A model generated the notes under the pieces. It did no database searches and was not told where the DNA came from. It worked only from the letters and a program-made list of their open reading frames with translations. A program made the translations under genes and the position numbers. 64,000 nucleotides of DNA from Desulfocucumis sp964643075 (GTDB lineage: Bacteria > Bacillota > Desulfotomaculia > Desulfotomaculales > Desulfocucumaceae): the NCBI GenBank assembly GCA_964643075.1, contig CAZXQO010000019.1, positions 1 through 64,000 of the forward strand. The letters are read 5' to 3'. Of the stretch, positions 33,732 through 42,175 are shown piece by piece (within the stretch, counting starts at the first letter, position 1; the number at the start of each line of letters is the position of its first letter).

Positions 33732-33761
33732 GATTTATCCCTCCATAAGTTTGAGATCTTG

Positions 33762-33789
33762 TTGCACTCGTGTTAAAATTTAATATAAT
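33762..33789 (+). promoter_or_regulatory. promoter of the hxlR-type gene
   Basis: TTGCAC (33762-33767), 16-base spacer, TATAAT (33784-33789). It lies in the divergent intergenic region; imperfect TAGT/ACTA arms at about 33811-33836 may be the regulator's operator. Confidence 0.55.
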
Positions 33790-33852
33790 GCCAATTCTAC
33801 AATAATGGAAGTAGTTACATTTACTGCAATTACTATAGTGGAGGGAAGTATT

Positions 33853-34197
33853 GTGACTAATCAATGTAGACCTGAAGAAAAATATTTTTGCCCGATTAAA
33901 AAAACCCTTTCTATTCTTGGCGGTAAATGGACTCTGTTAATTCTACGGGAGCTTTTTAATGGAACCAAAAGATTTGGTCAACTGCAGAAATCACTGCAAG
34001 GAATTAGTCCCAAGACTCTTTCATCCCGGTTGCAGGAGCTTGAGAAAGAAGGAATAGTTGCCAGGAAGGTATACCCGGAGGTTCCGCCACGGGTCGAGTA
34101 TTCTCTTACATCTCGGGGTGAAAGTTTAAAAAAAATTATCCAAACCTTGGTTGAATGGGGAGCAGAACACCTTGGTGATGGGACAGGAATAAAGTGA
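33853..34197 (+). CDS. HxlR-family winged-helix regulator
   Basis: A 114-aa protein with the HxlR signature: CPIKKTLSILGGKWTLLILR, FGQLQKSLQGISPKTLSSRL as recognition helix, and VARKVYPEVPPRVEYSLTSR as wing. The conserved N-terminal Cys (of YFCPI) is the residue that senses electrophiles or redox change in relatives such as YodB. GTG 33853 is chosen because GGAGGG lies 6 bases upstream; an ATG at 33805 would sit before that site. It is divergent from the flavoprotein gene and likely controls it. Confidence 0.87.
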   Translation: MTNQCRPEEKYFCPIKKTLSILGGKWTLLILRELFNGTKRFGQLQKSLQGISPKTLSSRLQELEKEGIVARKVYPEVPPRVEYSLTSRGESLKKIIQTLVEWGAEHLGDGTGIK

Positions 34198-34232
34198 AGC
34201 ATCAATGTGTCTAAGCAAAAATCCAATTGCCA

Positions 34233-34261
34233 TTGACTGCTCTCAATAGGCATGTTATAAT
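34233..34261 (+). promoter_or_regulatory. promoter of the lysine-riboswitch operon
   Basis: TTGACT (34233-34238), 17-base spacer, perfect TATAAT (34256-34261), 41 bases before the riboswitch. Confidence 0.8.
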
Positions 34262-34302
34262 TTCCCCCAATTTAATAATAAGCCTCATCTCCCATATCAG
34301 GG

Positions 34303-34481
34303 GATGGGGTAGAGGCGCGGGAAGCATGAGTAATTCCGGGGAGGAAGGTACTGTTGAACCGGGATAAAAGGGTTACCGCCGAAGCCACGCTTGACCCACA
34401 GGCGGAGGCTGGGCCGTCGCCGAACAGGTGCCGGACTGTCACCCGGGCCAGACCCGAGTCTGGGTGGAGAGCTATCTCATC
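34303..34481 (+). ncRNA. lysine riboswitch (L box)
   Basis: P1 is formed by GATGGGGTAG (34303-34312) and CTATCTCATC (34472-34481). Conserved core elements are in order: GGTAGAGGCGCG, GAGTAA, ACCGCCGAAGC, GCTGGGCCGTCG, GGACTGTCACC, and GGAGAGCTATCTC. It binds lysine and, with the terminator at 34520-34555, should stop transcription into dapA when lysine is plentiful. Confidence 0.9.
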
Positions 34482-34519
34482 AAGTAATGGGTAAGGGGAG
34501 GAGGGTTTTCCTATGTATT

Positions 34520-34555
34520 CGGCCTTTTTCTGTCATGCTTGATGGCCGTTTTTTT
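34520..34555 (+). terminator. riboswitch-controlled terminator
   Basis: CGGCC (34520-34524) pairs with GGCCG (34544-34548), followed by seven T. It lies 38 bases after the riboswitch P1 and is the expression platform. Confidence 0.75.
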
Positions 34556-34561
34556 GTTTTT

Positions 34562-34681
34562 CTTAGAGGGCAGATAGACATTGAGATAGCGAAGGATGGT
34601 CAGGTCTATATGACTGGGAAAGTTGTCAGTGTGGCAAAAGGTTGTTTTTCTGAGGATTGCAGAAGAGAATTGATGAAGTGA
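34562..34681 (+). pseudogene. C-terminal fragment resembling diaminopimelate epimerase
   Basis: The frame reads LRGQIDIEIAKDGQVYMTGK, then VVSVAKGCFSE. This resembles the last strand pair of DapF (GG-x-L-x-IE...DGxVYMTGPA...V-F-x-G). It begins right after the riboswitch terminator and ends 51 bases before the dapA start. It suggests that a dapF gene once stood first in this lysine-controlled operon and was deleted. Assignment from a short tail. Confidence 0.4.
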
Positions 34682-34732
34682 CTATGTTTTTGTTTGCAAA
34701 CTGAAGTAAAAAAGGAATGGAGTGTAAAAGTT

Positions 34733-35635
34733 TTGAAAACTAATTTTTCAGGCTGTCATATAGCTATGATTACGCCTTTTGACAAAAACAACAACCTAGA
34801 CGAAGATAACTTAAGGTTTCTAACAAATTACTTGATCGAGAAACAACAGGCAGATGGATTGGTTCCATGCGGCACTACCGGAGAGTCTCCTGCACTTACC
34901 GAAGAAGAATTTGAAAAGGCTATAGATATAGTAGTTAAGGAGAGTAATGGCCGCTTACCTGTAATGGCAGGTACCGGAACCAATAATACTGACAAAACTA
35001 TTAAAAGAACCCATTTTGCTGAAGAGGCAGGTGCTGATGCTTGTCTCGTAGTTGCACCTTATTATACCAGGCCGTCCCAAAAGGGTTTATTTGAGCATTT
35101 TAAAGAAGTTGCCAACAGTACTAATTTACAAGTCTTTTTATATAATATACCCATTAGGACAGGTGTAAATATAGAGAATGAGACAATTATTAGACTATGT
35201 GATACTGTAGAAAATATAATCGGTATTAAGGATGCGACTGGTGATTTACGTCAAACAATGGAATTGATTAGTTTTATGAAAAATAGAGAAAAGAAGTTCT
35301 ACGTTTTGAGTGGTGAGGATCTGTTAACTTATCCCATTATGGCATTAGGAGGAGATGGGGTTATTTCTGCATCTGCCCATATTGTTGGTGTAAAGTACAA
35401 GGAAATATGCGAAAAATGCGCCAGGGGTGATCTTTATGGTGCTCGTGCAACACATTATGAGGTAATGGAGATTACAAAAGCGTTGTTTGCTGAACCTAAC
35501 CCAACAGCAATCAAAGCATGTTTCAAACTAATAGGAATTGAAGTAGGGGATGTGCGTTTACCCTTGGTACCCGCACAACAATCCACTTACCATTGTCTGG
35601 AAAAGGAACTTAAAAATTTGGGGATTTTGATTTAA
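34733..35635 (+). CDS. dapA: 4-hydroxy-tetrahydrodipicolinate synthase
   Basis: A 300-aa class I aldolase-fold enzyme of lysine and diaminopimelate synthesis (pyruvate plus aspartate semialdehyde). Active-site elements: PCGTTGESPAL, the Tyr of FLYNIPIRTG (Y137), and the Schiff-base Lys of GIKDATGD (K166). Length is typical. TTG 34733 is chosen because AAGGAATGGAG lies about 10 bases upstream; an earlier TTG at 34694 lacks this. The lysine riboswitch upstream supports the biosynthetic role. The gene appears to be alone in its operon. Confidence 0.9.
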   Translation: MKTNFSGCHIAMITPFDKNNNLDEDNLRFLTNYLIEKQQADGLVPCGTTGESPALTEEEFEKAIDIVVKESNGRLPVMAGTGTNNTDKTIKRTHFAEEAGADACLVVAPYYTRPSQKGLFEHFKEVANSTNLQVFLYNIPIRTGVNIENETIIRLCDTVENIIGIKDATGDLRQTMELISFMKNREKKFYVLSGEDLLTYPIMALGGDGVISASAHIVGVKYKEICEKCARGDLYGARATHYEVMEITKALFAEPNPTAIKACFKLIGIEVGDVRLPLVPAQQSTYHCLEKELKNLGILI

Positions 35636-35670
35636 GGAACTAGCGATCTTTTAAACTTAAGTCGTTGTGC

Positions 35671-35740
35671 AAGGGGTGTCCGCCGCAAGGCAGGGTCTTA
35701 TTGATACGGGAGGCAAATGTCAGGTGGTGCCCCTTTTTTT
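35671..35740 (+). terminator. possible terminator after dapA
   Basis: AAGGGG (35671-35676) can pair with CCCCTT (35730-35735), followed by more T, but the loop is long (53 bases) with only partial inner pairing. Confidence 0.35.
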
Positions 35741-35930
35741 TACTAAAGTTTCTTTTGTAGTTCCCGAATCGAATTTTTTGTATTACATAATGAGGATCCA
35801 GTGCAAACTGGGAAATTTTATTTATATGTACTTGTTCTTTGAATTGATTATGGGAAAAAACCTCAGGATTTTCCTCTCCATCTTTGGTTATTTTTTAGAT
35901 ATAATATATAATCCAAGGAGGTGAATTTAG

Positions 35931-36044
35931 ATGTACGTATTACAGGTAGATGCCGATAAAGGTAAGGGCTGTGGCAAATGAGCTGAGAGTTTCCCAACCT
36001 CCGTTTTGGAAATAGTGAACGGTAGAGCCAGTGTGATTGAGTAA
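35931..36044 (+). pseudogene. ferredoxin-like gene that has lost three cluster cysteines
   Basis: After AAGGAGGTG an ATG frame reads MYVLQVDADKGKGCGK, TGA, AESFPTSVLEIVNGRASVIE, TAA. Relatives have a KCKGCGECAESCP block. Here the first Cys is Gly (GGT), the third is TGA (35979-35981) and the fourth is Phe (TTC), leaving only one Cys of the C-x2-C-x2-C-x3-C-P motif. The ribosome site is still excellent. TGA might suggest selenocysteine, but the other losses argue for decay. Confidence 0.65.
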
Positions 36045-36080
36045 TCATTATATATTTTTATTTTTTGGGGGTGCAAAATA

Positions 36081-36605
36081 TTGAAGATTTTCAACCGGAG
36101 TAAATTCATTAGCGGTAAAGAAATAGATAAATTCATTATTCAAATAGAAGCCATCCTGGTGGATACCGTACATGAAATGGAGTTGGCAATTACTGTCGAC
36201 TTAAAGAATATGGTAATAATTGATGCACGATCCAGTATGCTGAGGGTGCCCTATTCTCACTGCCATAAAGTATCTGATTTGGCAAAAAATCTTATAGGCT
36301 TGAAAGTAATAAGCAGTGGACAGGCAAAAAGTGTTTCTCAATTGATTGGTGGAAAACAAGGGTGCTTAGTATTGGAGGAGTTGTCGCAGGATGCTCTAAA
36401 GGCTATTAGTCAGACCGCGGCTTTTTTAATTCCGCCGGATAAGTATGAACATATTATTGATAGTTATACGCGTGACACATGTTATACCCATAGCTTATCA
36501 ATAGAAGAAAGAATAGAAGCGTCCTACTCACGTCAATGTTTAGTGGATACTTACAAGAAGCAAAAAACATCCATTCGCACACCGAAAGTAATAGCCGAGC
36601 CTTAG
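36081..36605 (+). CDS. DUF2889-like protein
   Basis: A 174-aa cytoplasmic protein. The pattern IEAILVDTVHEMELAITVDL...DARSSMLRVPYSHCHKVSDL...LIGLKVISSGQ...LIGGKQGCLVLEEL matches DUF2889, proteins of unknown function with a conserved Cys and G-C-x-x-L-x-E-L block. The last ~60 residues are helical. TTG 36081 has GGGGGTG 8 bases upstream. A broken ferredoxin precedes it, so redox context is possible but unproven. Confidence 0.6.
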   Translation: MKIFNRSKFISGKEIDKFIIQIEAILVDTVHEMELAITVDLKNMVIIDARSSMLRVPYSHCHKVSDLAKNLIGLKVISSGQAKSVSQLIGGKQGCLVLEELSQDALKAISQTAAFLIPPDKYEHIIDSYTRDTCYTHSLSIEERIEASYSRQCLVDTYKKQKTSIRTPKVIAEP

Positions 36606-36690
36606 AAAACACGGTAGGAAGGAAAATTTTAGCCATTATTCATTCCGGTTACCCGGAACCTCAGCAAGGAGGCCCAGTTTGGAGATGTGT

Positions 36691-36758
36691 CGGCTTCCAA
36701 GGTACAAAACTGCATAGAGATTATCTCAAGCGGCGGTATTAAGGCCTGGTCCTGCCGA
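36691..36758 (+). repeat. dispersed repeat, other copy at 14604-14669
   Basis: Shares CGGCTTCCAAGGT and the following ~50 bases with 14604-14669. One frame reads ASKVQNCIEIISSGGIKAWS. It lies in the gap between the DUF2889 gene and a MITE-like repeat. Confidence 0.6.
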
Positions 36759-36784
36759 GAAAATCATCAACTCTATTTATCAAC

Positions 36785-36897
36785 TAGTACTACAGCGTAA
36801 ACAAAAAGTTAGCGGAGCCATGGGGACGGTTCGAGCGCTTCCGAAGCGCAGCGAAGGACCGAAGGGAAAGCGATGGAACCGTCCCCTGTCACCGTAG
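36785..36897. mobile_element. MITE-like repeat, partial copy B
   Basis: Begins TAGTACTACAGCGTAA and shares AGCGGAGCCATGGGGACGGTT with copies A and C. GGGGACGGTTC and GAACCGTCCCC form an inner inverted repeat. No transposase is present. Confidence 0.7.
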
Positions 36898-36928
36898 TAA
36901 CAAACATTAATTGAAGAAGAGGTGTAAT

Positions 36929-38293
36929 GTGGATAATTTAAAGGTTATTGATGAAAGCAAAGAAATAGACAGGCTTGCCGGCCTGGCTGAAAGTTGTAAT
37001 TTATTGAGTCCCGAGTTGTTTGACAGATACCAGGTAAAACGGGGACTCCGCCATGCAGATGGACGGGGTGTTCTTGTTGGCCTGACAGAGATCGGCGAGG
37101 TACATTCCTATATTGTTGACGAGAACGATATGATTCCTGTTCCAGGCAAGCTAATGTACAGAGGAATAGAAATAAATGATATAGTTAATGGTTATCTTGA
37201 AGATGATCGTTTTGGTTTTGAGGAAACTTGTTATTTGCTGCTTTTTGGTGATCTGCCTAATAAAGAAGAAATTAATGATTTTCAGCAATTACTTGGTAGT
37301 TTTCGGAAGCTGCCTGAGCACTTTGTCCGGGATATGATTTTAAATGTGCCTAGTAACAATATAATGAACAAACTGGCAAGAAGTGTATTAGCCTTGTATA
37401 GCTTTGATGCCAATGCGGATGACACTTCCGTCAAAAATGTATTAAAGCAATGTATTACTCTGATTGCCTGTTTTCCTACAATGGCAGTTTATGGCTATCA
37501 GGCTTTTGCCCGTTATCATGCCGACCAAAGCTTATATATTCATGATCCAAGGATTGATTTAGGTACGGCTGAGAATATTTTACATATGATCAGGCCTGAC
37601 AGCAAATTCACAAAGATCGAGGCGAGGCTTCTGGATCTTGCGCTTGTACTTCATGCGGAGCATGGCGGCGGTAACAATTCTACTTTTGTTACCCATGTTG
37701 TGACTTCTTCGGGGTCGGACACATATTCTACAATAGCCGCAGCACTGGGCTCGCTAAAGGGGCCCAGGCATGGCGGCGCTAATATTAAGGTTGTTCAAAT
37801 GTTGGAAGACATTAAACAAAACTTAAAGGATTGGAAAGATGATGAAGAAATTGAAAACTATCTTCAAAAAATACTTAAAAAGGAAGCTTTTGATCGTTTG
37901 GGACTGATTTACGGCATGGGTCATGCTGTTTATACCATATCTGATCCAAGAGCTGTTATATTCAAGGAGCATGTTGCACGGTTGGCAATGGAAAAGGGGC
38001 TGGAGGATGAATATGAATTTTATTCAAAGATTGAGGTGCTTGCGCCAAAGGTAATAGCAAAAGCACGAAAGATTGACAGGGGTGTCAGTGCGAATATTGA
38101 TTTTTATTCCGGATTTGTGTACAGGATGTTGGATATACCACCTGAAATGTATACCCCTCTCTTTGCTATTTCAAGAATAGCCGGCTGGAGTGCCCACCGG
38201 ATTGAGGAAATTGTAAATACTGGAAAGATAATCAGACCCGCATACAAGTGCGTGGCAAAAAGGCGCAGTTATACCCCAATGGAAATGCGATAA
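36929..38293 (+). CDS. citrate synthase
   Basis: A 454-aa citrate/2-methylcitrate synthase, longer at the N-terminus than the short bacterial type. Catalytic elements: HAEHGGGNNSTFVTHVVTSS (first His), KGPRHGGANIKV, GMGHAVYTISDPRA (second His) and NIDFYSGFVYRML (Asp). It condenses oxaloacetate and acetyl-CoA (or propionyl-CoA). GTG 36929 is chosen because GAGGTG lies 5 bases before it; TTG 36911 is upstream of that site. Single-gene unit with its own terminator. Confidence 0.9.
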   Translation: MDNLKVIDESKEIDRLAGLAESCNLLSPELFDRYQVKRGLRHADGRGVLVGLTEIGEVHSYIVDENDMIPVPGKLMYRGIEINDIVNGYLEDDRFGFEETCYLLLFGDLPNKEEINDFQQLLGSFRKLPEHFVRDMILNVPSNNIMNKLARSVLALYSFDANADDTSVKNVLKQCITLIACFPTMAVYGYQAFARYHADQSLYIHDPRIDLGTAENILHMIRPDSKFTKIEARLLDLALVLHAEHGGGNNSTFVTHVVTSSGSDTYSTIAAALGSLKGPRHGGANIKVVQMLEDIKQNLKDWKDDEEIENYLQKILKKEAFDRLGLIYGMGHAVYTISDPRAVIFKEHVARLAMEKGLEDEYEFYSKIEVLAPKVIAKARKIDRGVSANIDFYSGFVYRMLDIPPEMYTPLFAISRIAGWSAHRIEEIVNTGKIIRPAYKCVAKRRSYTPMEMR

Positions 38294-38324
38294 CTGGGAG
38301 ATTATAGCAGTATTGGAATATATG

Positions 38325-38358
38325 AAAACCGGCCTCCTGCCATGGGTGCCGGTTTTTT
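38325..38358 (+). terminator. citrate synthase terminator
   Basis: AAAACCGGC / GCCGGTTTTTT with a 14-base loop. Confidence 0.85.
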
Positions 38359-38456
38359 GATCAGGTGTCGCGCTAAGTCAGTAATTCTGTTGCGACAATA
38401 ATTTTTTTTCATTCAATTGTCCATTGCAACCTAAATGTTTTCGTTAAATTTCGAAT

Positions 38457-40406
38457 TCAAGATGCAGCATGTGCACCAAGGTTTCCACCCGTAAATTGGC
38501 TGTTGTAAAGTTCAGCGTAGAAGCCGCCTTTGGCCAGGAGTTCCTTGTGATTACCCTGCTCAATGATGGCCCCCTGGTTCATCACCAGGATCAGGTCCGC
38601 GTCGCGGATCGTGGAAAGCCTGTGCGCAATAACAAAACTGGTTCTTCCCTTCATCATATTTGCCATCGCTCTCTGGATCAGCACCTCGGTTCTCGTATCA
38701 ATATTGCTGGTGGCCTCATCAAGGATAAGGATCGCCGGGTCGGCCAGAATGGCCCGGGCAATAGTCAGCAATTGCTTTTGGCCTTGCGAAATATTGGAGG
38801 CCTCTTCGTTCAGCACAGTATTATAGCCGTCCGGGAGAGTCTTGATAAAGTGGTGGGCATTGGCAGCTTTGGCCGCGTTGATGATCTCTTCTTCTCCGGC
38901 TCCCTCCCGGCCGTAAGCAATGTTGTCCCTGATGGTTCCGTTAAAAAGCCATGTGTCCTGCAGCACCATGCCGAACATCGTGCGCAGGTCCCCGCGACTC
39001 ATGTCCCTGATATCCACGCCGTCAATGGTGATCCGGCCGCCTTGCACCTCGTAGAAGCGCATGATCAGATTAACCAGCGTGGTTTTGCCCGCTCCTGTCG
39101 GCCCGACGATGGCGATGGTTTGCCCTTCCTGAACATCTATGCTGAGGTCTGCCATCAGCGGGACATCTTCTTTATAGCCGAACTTGACATGCTCAAATTT
39201 GATTTTACCTTTCGGGAACTTGATGGTGTCCGTATCTTCCCGGTCAGGGATTTGCTCAACCTCATCCATAATCTCGAATACCCGTTCCGCGGAGGCCACT
39301 GTAGACTGCAATACGTTGGCTATATTGGCCAGTTGGAGGATAGGTTGGGTGAACGTCCGCATGTACTGGATGAACGCCTGGATATCGCCAATCTCAATTT
39401 TCCTGCGTGCCACCAGCAGGCCACCTGTGACGCATACGAGGACATAGCCGATATTATTGACAAAGTTCAAAGCCGGAAAGATAATGCCGGACATAAACTG
39501 CGCTTTCCATCCGACTTTGTAGAGCCTGGTGTTAATCCCCTTAAACTTTTCTATGGAATCTCCCTCATGTCCGAACGCTTTAACGATCTTATGCCCTGCA
39601 TACATTTCTTCGACATGACCGTTTAGTTCTCCCAGATATTTCTGCTGCTCTGCAAAAAACTTCTGTGAATTCCTGGTAATAAGAGCAGTTATGAACATAC
39701 TGGCCGGCAGCGTCACCAATGTGATTATAGTCATCAGCGGACTGATGGTCAGCATCATGATCAGGATACCGATGATAGTGACGAAAGACGTGATCAGCTG
39801 GGTCAGACTCTGCTGCAGCGTCGTCGCAATGTTGTCCATGTCATTAGTGACACGGCTCAGGATTTCGCCATGGGTGCGCTGGTCGAAATATTTGAGCGGC
39901 AGACGGTCAAGCTTGTCCTTTACATCGTTGCGCATCTTATAAACTGTGTTCTGGGACACGCTGGACATAATGTAGCCCATGATATAGCTGAACAGGGCAC
40001 TGATCAGGTAAAGTGCCACCAACCAAAGCAGAATTTTTCCGATATAGGCAAAATCAAAGGTCGGGATCGGCTGCTTTTTCAGCTTATTGATCACCTCAAT
40101 GGGCATTTTCTTCTGGATGGCTATACTCAGTTGCAGATAATAGTTATATTTGGCCAGGAGCCCTTCACCCAGTTTGGTTGTGGCCTTCCCCATGATTTTG
40201 GGGCCCACAATGGAGAATAGCGTACTGGCAATGGCTAAAAAAAACATTGTCAGAAAACGATATCGCTCCGGCCGCAGATATTCGCTCAGCCTTTTCAGGG
40301 TCCCTCGAAAATCCTTTGCTTTTTCCACCGGGGCCCCCATCATTGGGCCGCGGCCCAAAGGACCTCTGGGTGCTGCGCCTGGTCTTGGTGATTTCTGTTC
40401 GCTCAT
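38457..40406 (-). CDS. ABC exporter subunit B (fused TM-NBD)
   Basis: A 649-aa half-transporter with six predicted membrane helices (first near RFLTMFFLAIASTLFSIV) and a C-terminal ATPase. Walker A is GPTGAGKTT, signature ISQGQ, and Walker B LILDEATSNID with a normal catalytic Glu, then the H-loop IAHRLST. The N-terminal ~35 residues are Pro/Gly-rich (SPRPGAAPRGPLGRGP). It starts 4 bases after the previous ABC gene and forms a heterodimer with it. Likely a multidrug or lipid-type exporter under MarR control. Confidence 0.9.
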   Translation of the reverse strand: MSEQKSPRPGAAPRGPLGRGPMMGAPVEKAKDFRGTLKRLSEYLRPERYRFLTMFFLAIASTLFSIVGPKIMGKATTKLGEGLLAKYNYYLQLSIAIQKKMPIEVINKLKKQPIPTFDFAYIGKILLWLVALYLISALFSYIMGYIMSSVSQNTVYKMRNDVKDKLDRLPLKYFDQRTHGEILSRVTNDMDNIATTLQQSLTQLITSFVTIIGILIMMLTISPLMTIITLVTLPASMFITALITRNSQKFFAEQQKYLGELNGHVEEMYAGHKIVKAFGHEGDSIEKFKGINTRLYKVGWKAQFMSGIIFPALNFVNNIGYVLVCVTGGLLVARRKIEIGDIQAFIQYMRTFTQPILQLANIANVLQSTVASAERVFEIMDEVEQIPDREDTDTIKFPKGKIKFEHVKFGYKEDVPLMADLSIDVQEGQTIAIVGPTGAGKTTLVNLIMRFYEVQGGRITIDGVDIRDMSRGDLRTMFGMVLQDTWLFNGTIRDNIAYGREGAGEEEIINAAKAANAHHFIKTLPDGYNTVLNEEASNISQGQKQLLTIARAILADPAILILDEATSNIDTRTEVLIQRAMANMMKGRTSFVIAHRLSTIRDADLILVMNQGAIIEQGNHKELLAKGGFYAELYNSQFTGGNLGAHAAS

Positions 40407-40410
40407 GCTA

Positions 40411-42138
40411 TCACGCTATCTCCTCTACTGACAACTGGGAGGATACGATTTCACGGTATACCTCACAAGTACCCATGAGTTCTTTATGTTTGCCCATTCC
40501 GACAATCTGGCTTTCATCCAGAACGATGATCCGGTCGGCATCCATGACCGTACTCACTCGCTGGGCGACAATGATTACAGTGGAAGCGGTGGTCTCTTTT
40601 TTGAGCGCCATACGGAGCCGGGCATCGGTCTTAAAGTCGAGGGCCGAAAAACTGTCGTCCAAAATATATATTCCCGGCTTCCTGACTAGAGCACGGGCAA
40701 TGGAAAGCCTTTGTTTCTGACCACCGGATAAATTGGTTCCGCCCTGGGAGATTTGCGCATTGTATCCATCTTTCATCGCAGTAATGAATTCGCTCGCCTG
40801 GGCTACCTCCGCAGCATGAGTGATCTCTTCATCGGTGGCATCAGTCTTACCGTAACGGATGTTTTCAGCAATGGTCCCGCTGAAAAGGATTGGCGTCTGC
40901 GGTACGAACCCTATTTTTGCCCGCAGATCCTGCTGGGTCATTTGCCGGACATCCACACCGTCAACCAGGACGCACCCGCTGTCAACATCGTAAAAGCGCG
41001 GGATCAGGTTAATCAAGGTGGATTTACCCGCGCCGGTACCGCCGATAATCGCCGTCACCTCGCCGGGATAGGCGGCAAAAGAAATATTGCGGATGGCAGG
41101 TAATTCAGCGCCGGGATAGCTAAAGGTGACGTCCTGGAATTCTACATAACCTTTCTGGTGATCGAATTTTCTATTATCTAACTGGTCAATGATCTCAGTT
41201 TCCATATCCAGCACTTCGTTGATTCGCAGGGCAGAGGCCTGGGCTCTGGGAACCATGACATACACAATCGTCACCATGATGATGGAGAACATGATCTGCA
41301 TTGCGTACTGGAGAAAAGCCATCATGTCGCCCACTTGCATTTTGTCTTGACCGATACGCAGGCCGCCAAACCAGATGATCGCGATGGAGGTTAAATTCAT
41401 GGTCAGCATCATGACGGGCTGCATAGACGCCATTATTTTATTGACCTTGATCGAGGTTTCGGTCAGTTCGCGATTAGCTTCCTTAAACCGTTCATTTTCG
41501 CTCCTGAGTCTGTTAAAGGCCCGGATGACCCTGATGCCGGTCAGATTCTCACGCAGAACCAGGTTTACTTTGTCGAGCCTGGTCTGCATTAATTTGAACG
41601 AGGGCACGATTAAGCTGGCCAGGAGCCCTATGATCATCAGCATCACCGGGAGCACCACAGCCAGGACTAAGGTAAGCTCCTTATCCTTTGCAAGCGCCAT
41701 GATGATACCCCCGATGCACATGAGCGGAGCACTGACCATGAAACGCAAACCCATGATCACCAGGGTCTGTACCTGCGTAATGTCGTTGGTGGTCCTGGTA
41801 ATCAGGGAAGAAGTTCCGATCTTATCGAACTCATGCAGTGAATAGCTCTCCACCCGCGAAAAAACCTGGTCGCGGATGTCCCGGCCGTAGCCCATCCCGG
41901 TTATTGAAGACAGGTAACTTCCGATAATGGCGCACATGCTGCTTCCAAGCACAACAAGCAGCATGTAGCTCCCGTATTTCCAGATGTAACCGTTATCGCC
42001 TTTCATCATGCCATTGTTGACCACATCCGCCATGAGCGTCGGGAGATACAGTTCTGCCAGAGACTGGACGAAAAGAAAACCTGCGATCCAGAATAAGCTC
42101 CCGGTGTATGGCCGCAAATACCGGAATAATCTAAACAT
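40411..42138 (-). CDS. ABC exporter subunit A with degenerate catalytic site
   Basis: A 575-aa half-transporter: six-helix TM domain followed by NBD with Walker A GGTGAGKST and signature LSGGQKQ. The Walker B region is YILDDSFSALD, with Asp instead of the catalytic Glu, and the H-loop His is replaced by Gln (VAQRVST). This asymmetry is typical of the degenerate site of heterodimeric exporters such as BmrCD-type pairs. Its partner overlaps closely downstream. Part of the marR-hlyD-hlyD-abc-abc operon. Confidence 0.9.
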   Translation of the reverse strand: MFRLFRYLRPYTGSLFWIAGFLFVQSLAELYLPTLMADVVNNGMMKGDNGYIWKYGSYMLLVVLGSSMCAIIGSYLSSITGMGYGRDIRDQVFSRVESYSLHEFDKIGTSSLITRTTNDITQVQTLVIMGLRFMVSAPLMCIGGIIMALAKDKELTLVLAVVLPVMLMIIGLLASLIVPSFKLMQTRLDKVNLVLRENLTGIRVIRAFNRLRSENERFKEANRELTETSIKVNKIMASMQPVMMLTMNLTSIAIIWFGGLRIGQDKMQVGDMMAFLQYAMQIMFSIIMVTIVYVMVPRAQASALRINEVLDMETEIIDQLDNRKFDHQKGYVEFQDVTFSYPGAELPAIRNISFAAYPGEVTAIIGGTGAGKSTLINLIPRFYDVDSGCVLVDGVDVRQMTQQDLRAKIGFVPQTPILFSGTIAENIRYGKTDATDEEITHAAEVAQASEFITAMKDGYNAQISQGGTNLSGGQKQRLSIARALVRKPGIYILDDSFSALDFKTDARLRMALKKETTASTVIIVAQRVSTVMDADRIIVLDESQIVGMGKHKELMGTCEVYREIVSSQLSVEEIA

Positions 42139-42175
42139 AGCTCACTATCTCCGCTCGGTTGAATTGATTAGTCTA

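Noticed and set aside
34391..34561. Protein-coding start within the lysine riboswitch
   Set aside because: The frame passes through conserved riboswitch and terminator RNA; only its last ~40 codons look like protein (DapF-like tail).
35979..35981. Selenocysteine codon in a ferredoxin
   Set aside because: Two further cluster cysteines are also lost and no convincing SECIS stem could be seen right after the TGA; decay is simpler.
38469..39626. 385-aa plus-strand frame
   Set aside because: Shadow of the ABC exporter gene on the minus strand, which has all ABC motifs.
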